In this document: positions 54,697 through 63,703 of the stretch, one piece after another
Layout of the letters: the number at the start of each line of letters is the position of its first letter
Position numbering within the stretch: the first letter of the stretch is position 1
Assembly (NCBI RefSeq): GCF_028610705.1
Contig: NZ_JAQQWT010000002.1
Location: 186,001-250,000 of the forward strand
Length of the DNA: 64,000 bases
DNA from: Halalkalibacter alkalisediminis
GTDB taxonomy: Bacteria > Bacillota > Bacilli > Bacillales > Bacillaceae_D
Direction: 5' to 3'
The notes under the pieces: model-generated
Database searches by the model: none
What the model saw: the letters and a program-made list of their open reading frames with translations, nothing else
What the model was told of the DNA's origin: nothing
Program-made: the position numbers and the translations under genes

Positions 54697-54728
54697 GAAA
54701 GAGCGAACTGGACTCACAGTTCGCTCTT
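54697..54728 (-). terminator. Intrinsic terminator of the CotD-like gene
   Basis: AGAGCGAACTG pairs with CAGTTCGCTCT; T-rich afterwards. Confidence 0.85.
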
Positions 54729-54747
54729 GTTGTTGTTCATACTAACG

Positions 54748-55191
54748 CTAGCAGCCGCATCCTTTACCGTGCATGTGAGGAGACATTGCTCCTGCTACTT
54801 GCGGGCCAAATCCTGGGCCTACGTTTGGAGACATTACTCCTGCTACTTGCGGGCCGAATCCTGGGCCTGCTGGAGACATTACTCCTGCTACTTGCGGGCC
54901 GAATCCTGGGCCGAATCCTGGAGACATTACTCCTGCTACTTGCGGACGAGGTCTTGGCGCTGCAAATTGCTGATGGAAAATTTGTTGACCAGCAGATTGT
55001 GTGTGTGGATAGCTTGCAACATGCTTATACACATGGTTTGTTTGGTGGTGTGTGTGTGATGGGAAAACATGTGGAACAATATACTCACACGTCTTCTCAA
55101 CAACGTTTTGTTGAGTTGGAGCAACTTGTGCTGGCATCACTTGAGTTTGTGTTGGTAACTTACAAAATTTAGGTCTAGGTTTGCAATACAT
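54748..55191 (-). CDS. cotD: CotD-family spore coat protein with tandem repeats
   Basis: 147 residues. Opens CKPRPKFCKLPTQTQVMPAQ, then a His/Tyr-rich middle (FPSHTHHQTNHVYKHVAS), as in CotD, an inner-coat protein. The C-terminal third carries four GFGPQVAGVMSP-type repeats ending HMHGKGCGC. AAAAGGAGG lies before the ATG, and a SigK-type promoter stands 35 bases above it, fitting mother-cell expression. Position beside ypsA agrees with B. subtilis. The repeat number is likely to vary between strains. Confidence 0.88.
   Translation of the reverse strand: MYCKPRPKFCKLPTQTQVMPAQVAPTQQNVVEKTCEYIVPHVFPSHTHHQTNHVYKHVASYPHTQSAGQQIFHQQFAAPRPRPQVAGVMSPGFGPGFGPQVAGVMSPAGPGFGPQVAGVMSPNVGPGFGPQVAGAMSPHMHGKGCGC
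54787..54948 (-). repeat. Tandem repeat inside cotD
   Basis: Units of 36-42 bases (TGGAGACATTACTCCTGC then ACTTGCGGGCC on the plus strand) occur four times, with near identity at DNA level. This suggests recent expansion by slippage or recombination. Confidence 0.85.
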
Positions 55192-55225
55192 AAGTTATTT
55201 CCTCCTTTTATTGTTGAGTCAATAT

Positions 55226-55253
55226 TAACCTATGTATTTTTAGGTGTAGATGT
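55226..55253 (-). promoter_or_regulatory. Probable SigK promoter of cotD
   Basis: Minus strand -10 CATAGGTTA matches CATANNNTA, with AC 17 bases upstream. Consistent with late mother-cell expression. Confidence 0.65.
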
Positions 55254-55313
55254 ACTAATCATATCGCCTAAATAACCGCCTAATCCTATCTATCAACTGA
55301 CCTAACTAGTAAG

Positions 55314-55418
55314 TTATAAGATTAGTAACGCCGAATCTCGCATTTCACTCATAATAAACACAGTGAGTCCAATCATCAAAAAAAACAATACTAATATCGC
55401 TCGATACATTTTGTTCAC
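55314..55418 (-). CDS. Possible small single-pass membrane peptide
   Basis: 34 codons from GTG 55418 (or ATG 55409): MNKMYRAILVLFFLMIGLTV then FIMSEMRDSALLIL. One clear transmembrane helix with positive N-terminus. The ribosome-binding site is weak. No family known; plausible but unproven. Confidence 0.4.
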   Translation of the reverse strand: MNKMYRAILVLFFLMIGLTVFIMSEMRDSALLIL

Positions 55419-55629
55419 TCATTTCATAAGAAGAATATCGAACATATTGTAACGGTTTCTACACATAATGACAATTCTTTTTTTTGCATTACATTAACTT
55501 ACTGAGGAATGTTCATAAAATTGTTGTTTTTTGTCCATTTGTACATTTATTTGCGCTTGCCCAGGAAATGGAGAACAACGGTTAAAAAAAGTTACAGAAA
55601 AAAAGTCGACTTTTACTTCTTTCAGGGCC

Positions 55630-56892
55630 TTACATAACTCTTTTTCTTTCCAGTCGCTCTATTCTTTGTTCAAGTTCCTTTATCATTTTTTCTTGTTTTG
55701 TTTTCGGTTGACTTATTACATAATCATCGTTATTTTTCATAACTTCCTCACTATAATAGAGAGCTTTTTCAACATCTTTAAATTGGTGTTCATATAATTT
55801 AGAAGATTCTACTGCAGCTAAGTACGTAAAGCCTTTTGTTCCAACTAATTTTAGAAAGGACTCGATAGCCGCTGTGTAATCACCCTGCTGTTTTTTCCCT
55901 TTTGCATAAGCAAATAAACTTGCTTCAGCCACTTCGTCCCCTACACCTTTTAGTTGTTCATAGAGATTCATGGCTATTTCTTTTTCTCCTAGTGCTTCAT
56001 ACCATCTAGCCAGTTCGTATTTCTCCCGAGGCCAAATGGCATCTCCTTCACAATCTAAAATTAAAGAAGAAAGATGAGTATATAAGGTCATTAAAGATAG
56101 AACATCCCATTCATGATGGTGGAATATTCCTTTTACAAATTCAGGATCTTGTTCTTGTAAAAAATCAAAGTATAGCATAGGAACCATATAACTTGGCGTA
56201 TCTTCTACTCTCTCAAAATTCAAGATTTCTTTCTCAACAACTGATAGTTTACAAGAGGGTAGACTCTCTTTCCACAGTCGCCTAGAAGCATGTAGCAAAT
56301 CAAAGTGTCCAAACTTTGGTAATTTAGGAACTTGATCTCTTACAAATGTATGCCTTGTCTTAACTTGAGGCCAATCAAATGCTTTTCCATTGTAAGTGAC
56401 GAGGTTCCCGAGAGTGCCTACTTCTGTTAGAAAATGATGATATAAGGCGACTTCAGCTTCTGGACCTGGAAGAAAATACTGTTTTACTTTTACCGAATCA
56501 GACTGTAATCGACAGTAACCAAGCATAAAAATGGTATTTCCTACACCGCTACTTAAACCTGTTGTCTCCGTATCAAAGAAAATCAAGTCCGAAACGCTCC
56601 GACCTTTCGCGGAAAGTGGATGATTGAGTTGATGATCTTGCCATCTATGAATCATGTTGTTTATATCAGAAAAAAGATACCTTCCATGTTGGTGATTAAG
56701 TGGATATACTTTTTCACGTAAGAGAGTATATCCGTCTTCAAACCACAGAGCTTTCGTTCCAAAAGCGTCCCATTCAGTTTCATAGGGTATTACATTTGGA
56801 TGTTTTGTTTCTTCAAGGACTGGAGCAGGCTTTAGATCTTCCTTCATTCCTAGATGCTGCTTCATTCGCGCAAGCTTGTTTTTCATTGACAT
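55630..56892 (-). CDS. mrfB: MrfB exonuclease (YprB)
   Basis: About 420 residues. DEDD exonuclease (FFDTETTGLSSGVGNT, LVTYNGKAFDWPQVKTRH, and HHEWDVLSLMTLY) followed by TPR-like helices at the C-terminus (YEALGEKEIAMNLYEQL). Works with MrfA to repair mitomycin-type DNA lesions in bacilli independently of UvrABC. Its start overlaps the mrfA stop, so they are coupled. Confidence 0.93.
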   Translation of the reverse strand: MSMKNKLARMKQHLGMKEDLKPAPVLEETKHPNVIPYETEWDAFGTKALWFEDGYTLLREKVYPLNHQHGRYLFSDINNMIHRWQDHQLNHPLSAKGRSVSDLIFFDTETTGLSSGVGNTIFMLGYCRLQSDSVKVKQYFLPGPEAEVALYHHFLTEVGTLGNLVTYNGKAFDWPQVKTRHTFVRDQVPKLPKFGHFDLLHASRRLWKESLPSCKLSVVEKEILNFERVEDTPSYMVPMLYFDFLQEQDPEFVKGIFHHHEWDVLSLMTLYTHLSSLILDCEGDAIWPREKYELARWYEALGEKEIAMNLYEQLKGVGDEVAEASLFAYAKGKKQQGDYTAAIESFLKLVGTKGFTYLAAVESSKLYEHQFKDVEKALYYSEEVMKNNDDYVISQPKTKQEKMIKELEQRIERLERKRVM

Positions 56893-59171
56893 CACATTTC
56901 CCCTTCCCTATTCCGCTTTAAGAGGCGAATGAAACGTTTTACTAGTGACTTTATGTTTCCATCACTAGCTCCTACACAAGCTGGACACCCTTGCTCACAT
57001 GAACATGATGAGATTAATTGAGATACCTGATCTAATATTGTCGGCAAATGACGATACACTTCTTTAGCTAAGCCAATGCCACTAGGATAACGGTCATAGA
57101 GAAAAATGGTTGGTCTTTCTGAATGTTCAGCTTTCATTTGTGGTACAACATGAAGATCATGACGATCACACATCACAAAAACAGGGGCGACCTGTTGTAG
57201 CAGTTGAGCCAAACCAGTTAATGCTTGGTCAAACGCCCCTTCCCCGAAGCGATTCGTCACGTCCTCAGAAAAACTAATCCATATAGCGCTAGTATGAAGT
57301 TCTTCTTCTGGTAAATGTATAGGCCCTGACCCAATGTTTTCAAATGTAGACAAGCGGATCTTCTTAAAGATTGTTGCTTTTGCATTGACCATCACATCTC
57401 CATAGCTGACTGTGACCTCTTTTTCTTCACGCATGGCATCTTCTTCTAATACCCGCAACTGTACAGCTAAATTAGCATCTGTAAAATACTCCACATCCAC
57501 TTCGCGGACGAAGGCTTTCTTTTCATCCCAGTCTAAATATTCTACTTGAAATTGAACACCTTGATGCAAATAAATCGCTTCATCATGAAGCAAGGTCATC
57601 GCACTAAAACGGTCCATTTCACCAATAACGCTCGAGTTCGCCACATCACTTTGATCAATAATGATCACATTCTCTTGTGAAGCAGAGCGAAGACTAATCC
57701 CATGTGCAGGAAAGGCATCATTCATCCAGTACCACTTGTTTACTCGCTCATGAAGAACCTGTTCTTCTGTTAAAAATTCTAAAATGTCTTCAATGTCTAC
57801 CCCATCGAACGTCTCTGCACGTTTAAACGGGAGCTCATAAGCTGCACACTTCAGATGGTCGACTAAAATAACAAGATTATCTGGATTAATACGAGCAGAT
57901 TCTGGACTTTTGTCAAAGAAGTATTCTGGGTGTTGTACGATGTATTGATCTAGGGGTGTTGAACTAGCAACCATAATAATAACGGACTCATTTTGCCTGC
58001 GTCCCGCTCGACCTGCTTGCTGCCAAGCACTTGCAACTGACCCAGGGTATCCTGTCATGATACAAACCTGTAATTGACCAATATCCACACCTAATTCAAG
58101 CGCATTCGTACTAACGACACCAACAATCTCACCTTGCCTTAATCCCCGTTCTATTTCCCGTCTTTGCTTAGGGAGATACCCACCACGATATCCACGTATC
58201 GTTTGGGGGCCCAAGTATTTCTTTGTTAGTTCTTGCAGATGACTTAGAATAATCTCAACTCGTACGCGACTTCTAGCAAATACAATTGTCTGAATTTTAT
58301 TTTGTAAAAATTGTTTAGCTAATTCATTTACTTCAACCGTCGCACTTTGACGAATGTTTAATGCTTGATTAATAATCGGTGGATTATAAAAAAGGAAATG
58401 CTTTTTTCCTCTTGGAGCTCCGTTTTGATCAATTAAACGCATCTTTGTCCCAGTTAGCTCTTCCGCGAGTTCTTTTGGATTAGCAATGGTCGCAGATGTA
58501 CAAATAAATGTAGGGTCACTCCCGTAATAACGAGCAATTCGTTTCAAACGACGAATCACATTTGCAACATGGCTGCCAAAAACCCCACGATATGTATGAA
58601 GTTCATCGATCACCACATATTTTAAGTTTTCAAAGAAGGCAACCCACTTTGTATGATGAGGCAGGATCGCAGAATGAAGCATGTCTGGGTTGGTAATCAC
58701 AACATGTCCTGCTTTCCGTACAGCTTGTCGAATATTCGGTGCGGTGTCTCCATCATACGTAAAACATTTTAAAGGAATGCCCATCTCATCTATAATTTCA
58801 TTTAACTCACTTTTTTGATCTTGAGCTAGAGCTTTTGTAGGAAACAAATATAAAGCCCTGTTTTCCTCATTTTCTAAAATTTCTTGTAAAACGGGCAAGT
58901 TGTAACAAAGCGTTTTACCTGATGCGGTTGGAGTTACAGCTACCACATTTTCCTTTTTTCTCGTATATTGAAAGGCTTCTGCTTGATGCGAATATAATGA
59001 ACCAATACCACGACGCTGCATCGCTTGTTGAATTCTACTATCAAGAGAATTGGGGAACAGTTTATGTTTTGCTTCCACAGCAGGCATTTCATGCCAATGG
59101 ACTATACGTTCCCGCCATTGTTCATTTGTTCTTAATTCATCTAATAATTGTTGAAGATTTTTTATAAACAT
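56892..59171 (-). CDS. mrfA: MrfA helicase (YprA)
   Basis: 759 residues, superfamily 2 helicase. Motif I TPTASGKTLCYNLP, motif II YVVIDELHTYRG (DELH), motif III CTSATI, motif V STNALELGVDIG and motif VI QQAGRAGRR. The C-terminal DUF1998 holds a zinc-binding cluster SCSCEQGCPACVGASDG with four Cys. Starts ATG 59171 at the beginning of the two-gene operon. DNA repair partner of MrfB. Confidence 0.95.
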   Translation of the reverse strand: MFIKNLQQLLDELRTNEQWRERIVHWHEMPAVEAKHKLFPNSLDSRIQQAMQRRGIGSLYSHQAEAFQYTRKKENVVAVTPTASGKTLCYNLPVLQEILENEENRALYLFPTKALAQDQKSELNEIIDEMGIPLKCFTYDGDTAPNIRQAVRKAGHVVITNPDMLHSAILPHHTKWVAFFENLKYVVIDELHTYRGVFGSHVANVIRRLKRIARYYGSDPTFICTSATIANPKELAEELTGTKMRLIDQNGAPRGKKHFLFYNPPIINQALNIRQSATVEVNELAKQFLQNKIQTIVFARSRVRVEIILSHLQELTKKYLGPQTIRGYRGGYLPKQRREIERGLRQGEIVGVVSTNALELGVDIGQLQVCIMTGYPGSVASAWQQAGRAGRRQNESVIIMVASSTPLDQYIVQHPEYFFDKSPESARINPDNLVILVDHLKCAAYELPFKRAETFDGVDIEDILEFLTEEQVLHERVNKWYWMNDAFPAHGISLRSASQENVIIIDQSDVANSSVIGEMDRFSAMTLLHDEAIYLHQGVQFQVEYLDWDEKKAFVREVDVEYFTDANLAVQLRVLEEDAMREEKEVTVSYGDVMVNAKATIFKKIRLSTFENIGSGPIHLPEEELHTSAIWISFSEDVTNRFGEGAFDQALTGLAQLLQQVAPVFVMCDRHDLHVVPQMKAEHSERPTIFLYDRYPSGIGLAKEVYRHLPTILDQVSQLISSCSCEQGCPACVGASDGNIKSLVKRFIRLLKRNREGEM

Positions 59172-59471
59172 CCGCTACACCTCAGTTTCAATTACTTTTA
59201 TTTTAGCGAATGTTTGTTTGTTTTTCTACTCTGAACACGGAGAAATCACAAGAAAATATTGTATGAAGCGTAAACAAGATATGAACTTTGAGTTCTATAC
59301 AATAGCTATCCTTTATGACGCATCATTTCTCGGTGGTTTCTTTTCGTTCAATAGCTATTTGATAAAACATAAATATTCAGCAATTATCCCCACGAATAAA
59401 TTTGAGCAAAATAACTGATCATATAAAATGTTTGATAGTAATTCAAACACATTTTTAAAGGGGGAATAAAA
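59172..59471. other. Gene-free gap
   Basis: A 66-codon frame at 59218-59418 has no ribosome-binding site and amino-acid use unlike a real protein. The right end holds AAAGGGGGAA for the next gene. The divergent mrfA promoter should lie at the left end, but no clear elements were found. Confidence 0.45.
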
Positions 59472-59654
59472 ATGGATATGTTCGGTCGTAAGCGTAAAAA
59501 GAAAAACGGTAATGGATTAATGATGTCAATGGTAGGAATCGGAATTGGAGCTGCCGCTTACAGCATGATGAGAAATCGTAATGGTGGTATGAACATGAAC
59601 AACATGATGGAACCTATCAAAGATATGATTTCTCAAAACCGTAACCAAGACTAA
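59472..59654 (+). CDS. DUF3918 small protein (YrzQ-like)
   Basis: 60 residues. Basic head FGRKRKKKNGNG, one hydrophobic stretch MMSMVGIGIGAAAYSMM, then Met/Asn-rich tail NMNNMMEPIKDMISQ. Typical DUF3918 layout; probably membrane-associated. AAAGGGGGAAT precedes the ATG. A strong terminator follows. Role unknown. Confidence 0.8.
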   Translation: MDMFGRKRKKKNGNGLMMSMVGIGIGAAAYSMMRNRNGGMNMNNMMEPIKDMISQNRNQD

Positions 59655-59664
59655 TTGGTTGAAT

Positions 59665-59701
59665 GATACGGGTCAAACATGCTTTTGACCCGTATTCTTT
59701 T
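59665..59701 (+). terminator. Intrinsic terminator of the DUF3918 gene
   Basis: ATACGGGTCAAA and TTTGACCCGTAT around CATGCT, then TCTTTT. Confidence 0.88.
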
Positions 59702-59770
59702 ACCTGTATCTTTTTCTCCCCCTTTATATACATATTGCTAACCAAGTATCAAACGTACAGGAGGCTACTT

Positions 59771-60325
59771 GTGAACAAAGCCGTTTTTTTGGATCGTGAC
59801 GGAGTGATAAATGAAGTTCTTTCTTCCCGGGTGAAATTTGTAAATAAACCTCATGAATTCTTCTTATTAGATGGGGTTGCAGAAGCTATTCGAAAACTCA
59901 ATGAAGCAAACATCCCTACTTTCGTTGTAACAAACCAAGGCGGTGTCGGACTTGGGTTTATGAAAGAAAAAGGCCTATTAAAAGTACACGAAAAAATGCA
60001 AGAGGACTTAGCCGCATATGGGGCTAAAGTGGATGATATTGCTTATTGCCCACACAAGCCAAAAGCAGGCTGCGCTTGCCGGAAACCAGGCTCTCAAATG
60101 CTAGAGGCCTTGGCGCAAAAACATCAAATTGATTTAACTGCTAGTATCATGGTTGGTGATCGTGAGCCAGATATTGAAGCTGGTAAAAAAGTAGGTTGCA
60201 AGACCATTTTTATTGGCGATGAAGAAGAGGATATATCCGGTTCAAGTGCTGTTTTCTCCAATTTATTATCTGCCATCCCGTGGATTCTAGATCATTTCTT
60301 AGATGACCGTATTTCAAATGAATAA
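59771..60325 (+). CDS. HAD-IIIA phosphatase (GmhB-like)
   Basis: 184 residues, resembling D-glycero-D-manno-heptose-1,7-bisphosphate 7-phosphatase. Motif I FLDRDGVINE (Asp nucleophile), motif II VVTNQGGVG, zinc loop CPHKPKAGCACRKPG with Cys ligands, motif IV VGDREPDIEAG. A heptose route is not apparent nearby, so it may act on other sugar or histidinol-type phosphates. GTG start at 59771 with CAGGAGG; the frame from 59663 is not the true start. Confidence 0.87.
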   Translation: MNKAVFLDRDGVINEVLSSRVKFVNKPHEFFLLDGVAEAIRKLNEANIPTFVVTNQGGVGLGFMKEKGLLKVHEKMQEDLAAYGAKVDDIAYCPHKPKAGCACRKPGSQMLEALAQKHQIDLTASIMVGDREPDIEAGKKVGCKTIFIGDEEEDISGSSAVFSNLLSAIPWILDHFLDDRISNE

Positions 60326-60477
60326 TACCACTGCCAAAGAAAAAGGCTGCTAAAAGGTCGTTTCCACCTTTTATATTGTAAACCTTTCTATAAAATTTTT
60401 ATATATTTTCGAACGAAATACATGCATACAACCTCCTAGAGTGCGTTAAATTTAAGTTTTTTAAAGGAGATACTTAC

Positions 60478-61737
60478 ATGATCCATACACTTGATTTAAC
60501 AAAAGCTATTGATCATTATGCCAAACGTTTAAATGATTTATCTGATTTGATTCCATTACTAGAAAAAGCGAGTGGAGCCAAGTATGTCCTTTTAGGAGAA
60601 TCTACTCACGGGACATCTGAGTTTTATTCCATAAGATCTGAGATTTCAAAATGGCTAATAAAAGAAAAGGGATTTCAGTTTATTGCTGTTGAAGGTGATT
60701 GGTCATCTTGTTACGAGGTTAACCGTTTTATCAAAGGGTACGATACCCCCTATACTCATGCAAGTGAATCACTGAGTGCCTTTAACCGATGGCCGGAGTG
60801 GATGTGGGCCAATGAAGAAATCGCTTCTTTCGTAAGTTGGTTGCAAGGTTTTAACAACGAGAAAGATACCTCATCTAAAATAGGATTTCACGGAATCGAT
60901 ATTTACAGTCTTTGGGAGTCAATGAGCGAAATTGTCTCTTACCTCGAATCCATTCAGTCACCGGATGTGGAGAAGGCAAAAAAAGCTTTTAATTGCTTTG
61001 AACCGTATCATAACGAACTACAAATGTACGGTGTTTCTGCTTCTTTTTACGGAAAAGATTGTTTGGATGAGCTTGTTGATTTGCTAAAATCCTTGCACCA
61101 AAATCGGACTTTGTACGAGCAAGATGCAGAGGCAGCACTTAATCTAGAACTCAATTCCCTCGTTGTAGACAATGCAGAAAATTACTATAGAGTTATGGTT
61201 ACAGATGGCAATGAGTCATGGAATATTCGTGACCGTCATATGGTAGAGGCTTTCTATAAAGTGTCTTCCTTTTATGGGAAAGATGCTAAAGGCATCATTT
61301 GGGAGCATAATACCCATATTGGGGATGCAAGGGCAACCGATATGGCAGAAGATGGAATGGTGAATGTAGGACAGCTCACTCGGGAAAAGTATGGGGAAGA
61401 GCAAGTTTATGCCGTTGGGTTGGGAACGTATAAAGGAACGGTCATCGCAGCAGATCGCTGGGGAGATCCGCATGAAGAAATGGTCGTTCCAAAAGCACAA
61501 TCTGGTAGTTGGGAGTATTATCTTCATCAAGCAGGCTCCTATGATAAATTTATTTTATTCAACCAGGAAAACATAAAATTTTTCAACAAAACCATCGGAC
61601 ATCGAGCTATTGGAGTCACTTACAATCACCGTTATGAGCATTTAGGGAATTATGTTCCATCAAGACTGTCAGAGCGTTACAATGCTTTTATTTACATCGA
61701 CCAAACAAATGCCTTACGTCCATTAAAAAATAATTAA
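60478..61737 (+). CDS. Erythromycin esterase-like protein
   Basis: 419 residues of the EreA/succinoglycan-related family: LLGESTHGTSEFYSIRSEI (Glu and His of the active site), FIAVEGDWSSCYEVNRFIKG, FNRWPEWMW, GIDIYSLWESM, IIWEHNTHIGDARATDM. Clinical Ere enzymes open the macrolide ring, but chromosomal homologues are common in bacilli and often have no proven macrolide activity. AAAGGAG before the ATG. Stand-alone. Confidence 0.88.
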   Translation: MIHTLDLTKAIDHYAKRLNDLSDLIPLLEKASGAKYVLLGESTHGTSEFYSIRSEISKWLIKEKGFQFIAVEGDWSSCYEVNRFIKGYDTPYTHASESLSAFNRWPEWMWANEEIASFVSWLQGFNNEKDTSSKIGFHGIDIYSLWESMSEIVSYLESIQSPDVEKAKKAFNCFEPYHNELQMYGVSASFYGKDCLDELVDLLKSLHQNRTLYEQDAEAALNLELNSLVVDNAENYYRVMVTDGNESWNIRDRHMVEAFYKVSSFYGKDAKGIIWEHNTHIGDARATDMAEDGMVNVGQLTREKYGEEQVYAVGLGTYKGTVIAADRWGDPHEEMVVPKAQSGSWEYYLHQAGSYDKFILFNQENIKFFNKTIGHRAIGVTYNHRYEHLGNYVPSRLSERYNAFIYIDQTNALRPLKNN

Positions 61738-61817
61738 GTTGTAAATGAACTTGCTGTCTTCATTTTTGCTTTAGTTCAATAACTTTCTATTTATGATCAT
61801 CTTCATTAGATCATCCA

Positions 61818-61855
61818 TGAAAACACCCCTATTTGTGTGATACAGGGGTGTTTCT
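61818..61855. terminator. Intrinsic terminator
   Basis: AAACACCCCT pairs with AGGGGTGTTT around a 12-base loop, between convergent genes. Confidence 0.85.
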
Positions 61856-61894
61856 TACACTAATTATATAATACAAGTGACAGTATGCTCATTT

Positions 61895-62959
61895 TTACAA
61901 AAATGAGAATTCCATTTCAGGATGAAGCGACAAAACAAATTGCAGAAGCAAGTCTTTCGTCGCTTCTAAATCCATTAAATCGATCACTTCTACAGGAGAA
62001 TGTGCATAACGAGACGGAATAGACAAGACGCCCGTTGGAATCCCTTTATTAGCTAAACTCATGGCTCCTTCATCCGTCCCAATACCAGGAAAGACTTCCA
62101 ACTGATAAGGGATTTCCCGTTTGTCGGCTATTTTCAATAAATGATCTTTAACTGAAGAATGAGAGATCAAACTAAAATCCATTATTTTGATACCAGTACC
62201 GTCTCCAAGATTAAGACTTTTATCCATCATTTCCTCTGGTGTATCACTAACCGCTGTTGTATCAATCGCAATGGCTACATCAGCATCTACTTGTCTTGCA
62301 GCCACTTGAGCTCCTCTTAGACCAACTTCTTCTTGAACCGTAAAAATCATTGTTATTTCACCTGAAAAAGAGTGCGATTGTAGTTCTTTAAGTGTTTCAA
62401 TGATGACCGCACAACCAGCTCGATCGTCAAAGCCCTTCCCTACTACTTTACCAGTCGTCTCGTTTCCAAGAAAATCGATAGATGGAGCCCAAGAAATCGG
62501 GTTGCCTATTTGCACCCCTAACCGGATCGCTTCTTCTTTGTCCTTTGCTCCAATATCTATGTATAACTGACGATGATTACGGACCTTACTCGCATCATCG
62601 AATTTAGTATAATGAGCTGATATGGTTCCAATAATACCGTTTAAATAACCTTTTTTCGTTCTAACTTGAACCTTCTGGGCTAAAAGAATTCGATCATCAT
62701 GTCCTCCTAATTTTTCAAATCGAATGAATCCGTTTGGCTCAATGCTTTTAACTATAAAACCTACTTCGTCCATATGTGCCGTTAGCACTACACGAACACC
62801 TGATTTATCTCCTTTTTTACGTGCAATGACATTCCCCATTGGATCAACCATTACTTCATCAACAAAAGGCTTAACATAATCTCTTATCCATTTAGAAACA
62901 GGTTGTTCGAAGCCACACGGGCCATGAAGCAAACTTAAATTTTTTAGAAGTTCGAACAA
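61895..62959 (-). CDS. M42 aminopeptidase (YtoP/FrvX type)
   Basis: 354 residues, zinc or cobalt exopeptidase. Metal ligands: LTAHMDEVGF (His, Asp), GKGFDDRAGCA (bridging Asp), the catalytic VQEEVGLRGA (Glu pair), AIDTT and the C-terminal RYAHSPVEVI (His). I start at the TTG 62959, which follows AAAGAGGGG, giving MFELLKNLSLLHGPCGFEQ. The longer frame to 63010 is not needed. Cytoplasmic, probably a dodecamer. Confidence 0.9.
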   Translation of the reverse strand: MFELLKNLSLLHGPCGFEQPVSKWIRDYVKPFVDEVMVDPMGNVIARKKGDKSGVRVVLTAHMDEVGFIVKSIEPNGFIRFEKLGGHDDRILLAQKVQVRTKKGYLNGIIGTISAHYTKFDDASKVRNHRQLYIDIGAKDKEEAIRLGVQIGNPISWAPSIDFLGNETTGKVVGKGFDDRAGCAVIIETLKELQSHSFSGEITMIFTVQEEVGLRGAQVAARQVDADVAIAIDTTAVSDTPEEMMDKSLNLGDGTGIKIMDFSLISHSSVKDHLLKIADKREIPYQLEVFPGIGTDEGAMSLANKGIPTGVLSIPSRYAHSPVEVIDLMDLEATKDLLLQFVLSLHPEMEFSFL

Positions 62960-62985
62960 ATATATCCCCTCTTTCCTATTCATGA

Positions 62986-63027
62986 AAAACCACTCAGAAA
63001 ATGATCTCATTTCCTAAGTGGTTTTAT
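62986..63027 (-). terminator. Intrinsic terminator
   Basis: AAAACCACTTAGG pairs imperfectly with CTGAGTGGTTTTTC on the minus strand, after the hypothetical gene. Confidence 0.75.
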
Positions 63028-63031
63028 CGTA

Positions 63032-63475
63032 TCATGTTTTCCTTAAACGGTTCCACTCTTCAGTAAGTTTCTTTAATTTATCTTTAATAGTGTTGATTGA
63101 ATGCTCATCGTTTAAACTTATAAAGTAGGACAATTCAATCAAAAAATAATCAATTTCACGATAAACAACTTCTGCTCCTCTTTTTATTTCTTCAGTACTT
63201 TTTGAAGCTATTTTAACAGTGAAATCAATATCCTTATCTAAAACGCTCAAGACTTTATCGCTTTTTAACTTAGCTTCAATCAATTCTAAATAACCTTTGT
63301 GCCTTTTAAAAATAAGTTTATTATTCACTTCATTGTTGTAAATATTTAAAATCATCTTTCCTTTATTAAATCCCCAGAAGATTCGATATTTATTTTGAAG
63401 TACACCATTAATTAGTTTATCCAATTGATTTTTAGGTACATTAATCGACAGATCATCGTAATGTGTCACTTCCAT
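63032..63475 (-). CDS. Hypothetical protein
   Basis: 147 residues without signal or membrane segment, Lys/Asp/Ile-rich. Regions: beta strands in residues 1-65 (YRIFWGFNKGKMILNIYNNE), then helices (STEEIKRGAEVVYREIDYF, LKKLTEEWNRLRKT). No family recognised. Its base composition is a little more AT-rich than its neighbours, which could mark acquired DNA, but this is weak. Confidence 0.65.
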   Translation of the reverse strand: MEVTHYDDLSINVPKNQLDKLINGVLQNKYRIFWGFNKGKMILNIYNNEVNNKLIFKRHKGYLELIEAKLKSDKVLSVLDKDIDFTVKIASKSTEEIKRGAEVVYREIDYFLIELSYFISLNDEHSINTIKDKLKKLTEEWNRLRKT

Positions 63476-63703
63476 GTTGATACACCCCTCACCTAATTGT
63501 TTGGTATTGATAATGTGTATACAGAAATGCTATGGTATAGACTTGAACTAAGTCACCATTATAAATGTAAGCCCTTACATTACTATTATATTCATTTTTC
63601 AGAATTCATGCTAATCTTTTTTTATTTCATTTGTTTTAGAAAAAAGACAACTCATTGACCTGCATTTCCTTATAGGAGCAGTTCATCTGAGTTGCCTTCA
63701 TGC

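Noticed and set aside
59218-59418. 66-codon plus-strand frame upstream of the DUF3918 gene
   Set aside because: No ribosome-binding site and composition unlike a real protein.
60478-61737. Erythromycin esterase as an acquired resistance gene
   Set aside because: No mobile element or resistance cluster is near, and chromosomal homologues are usual in bacilli.
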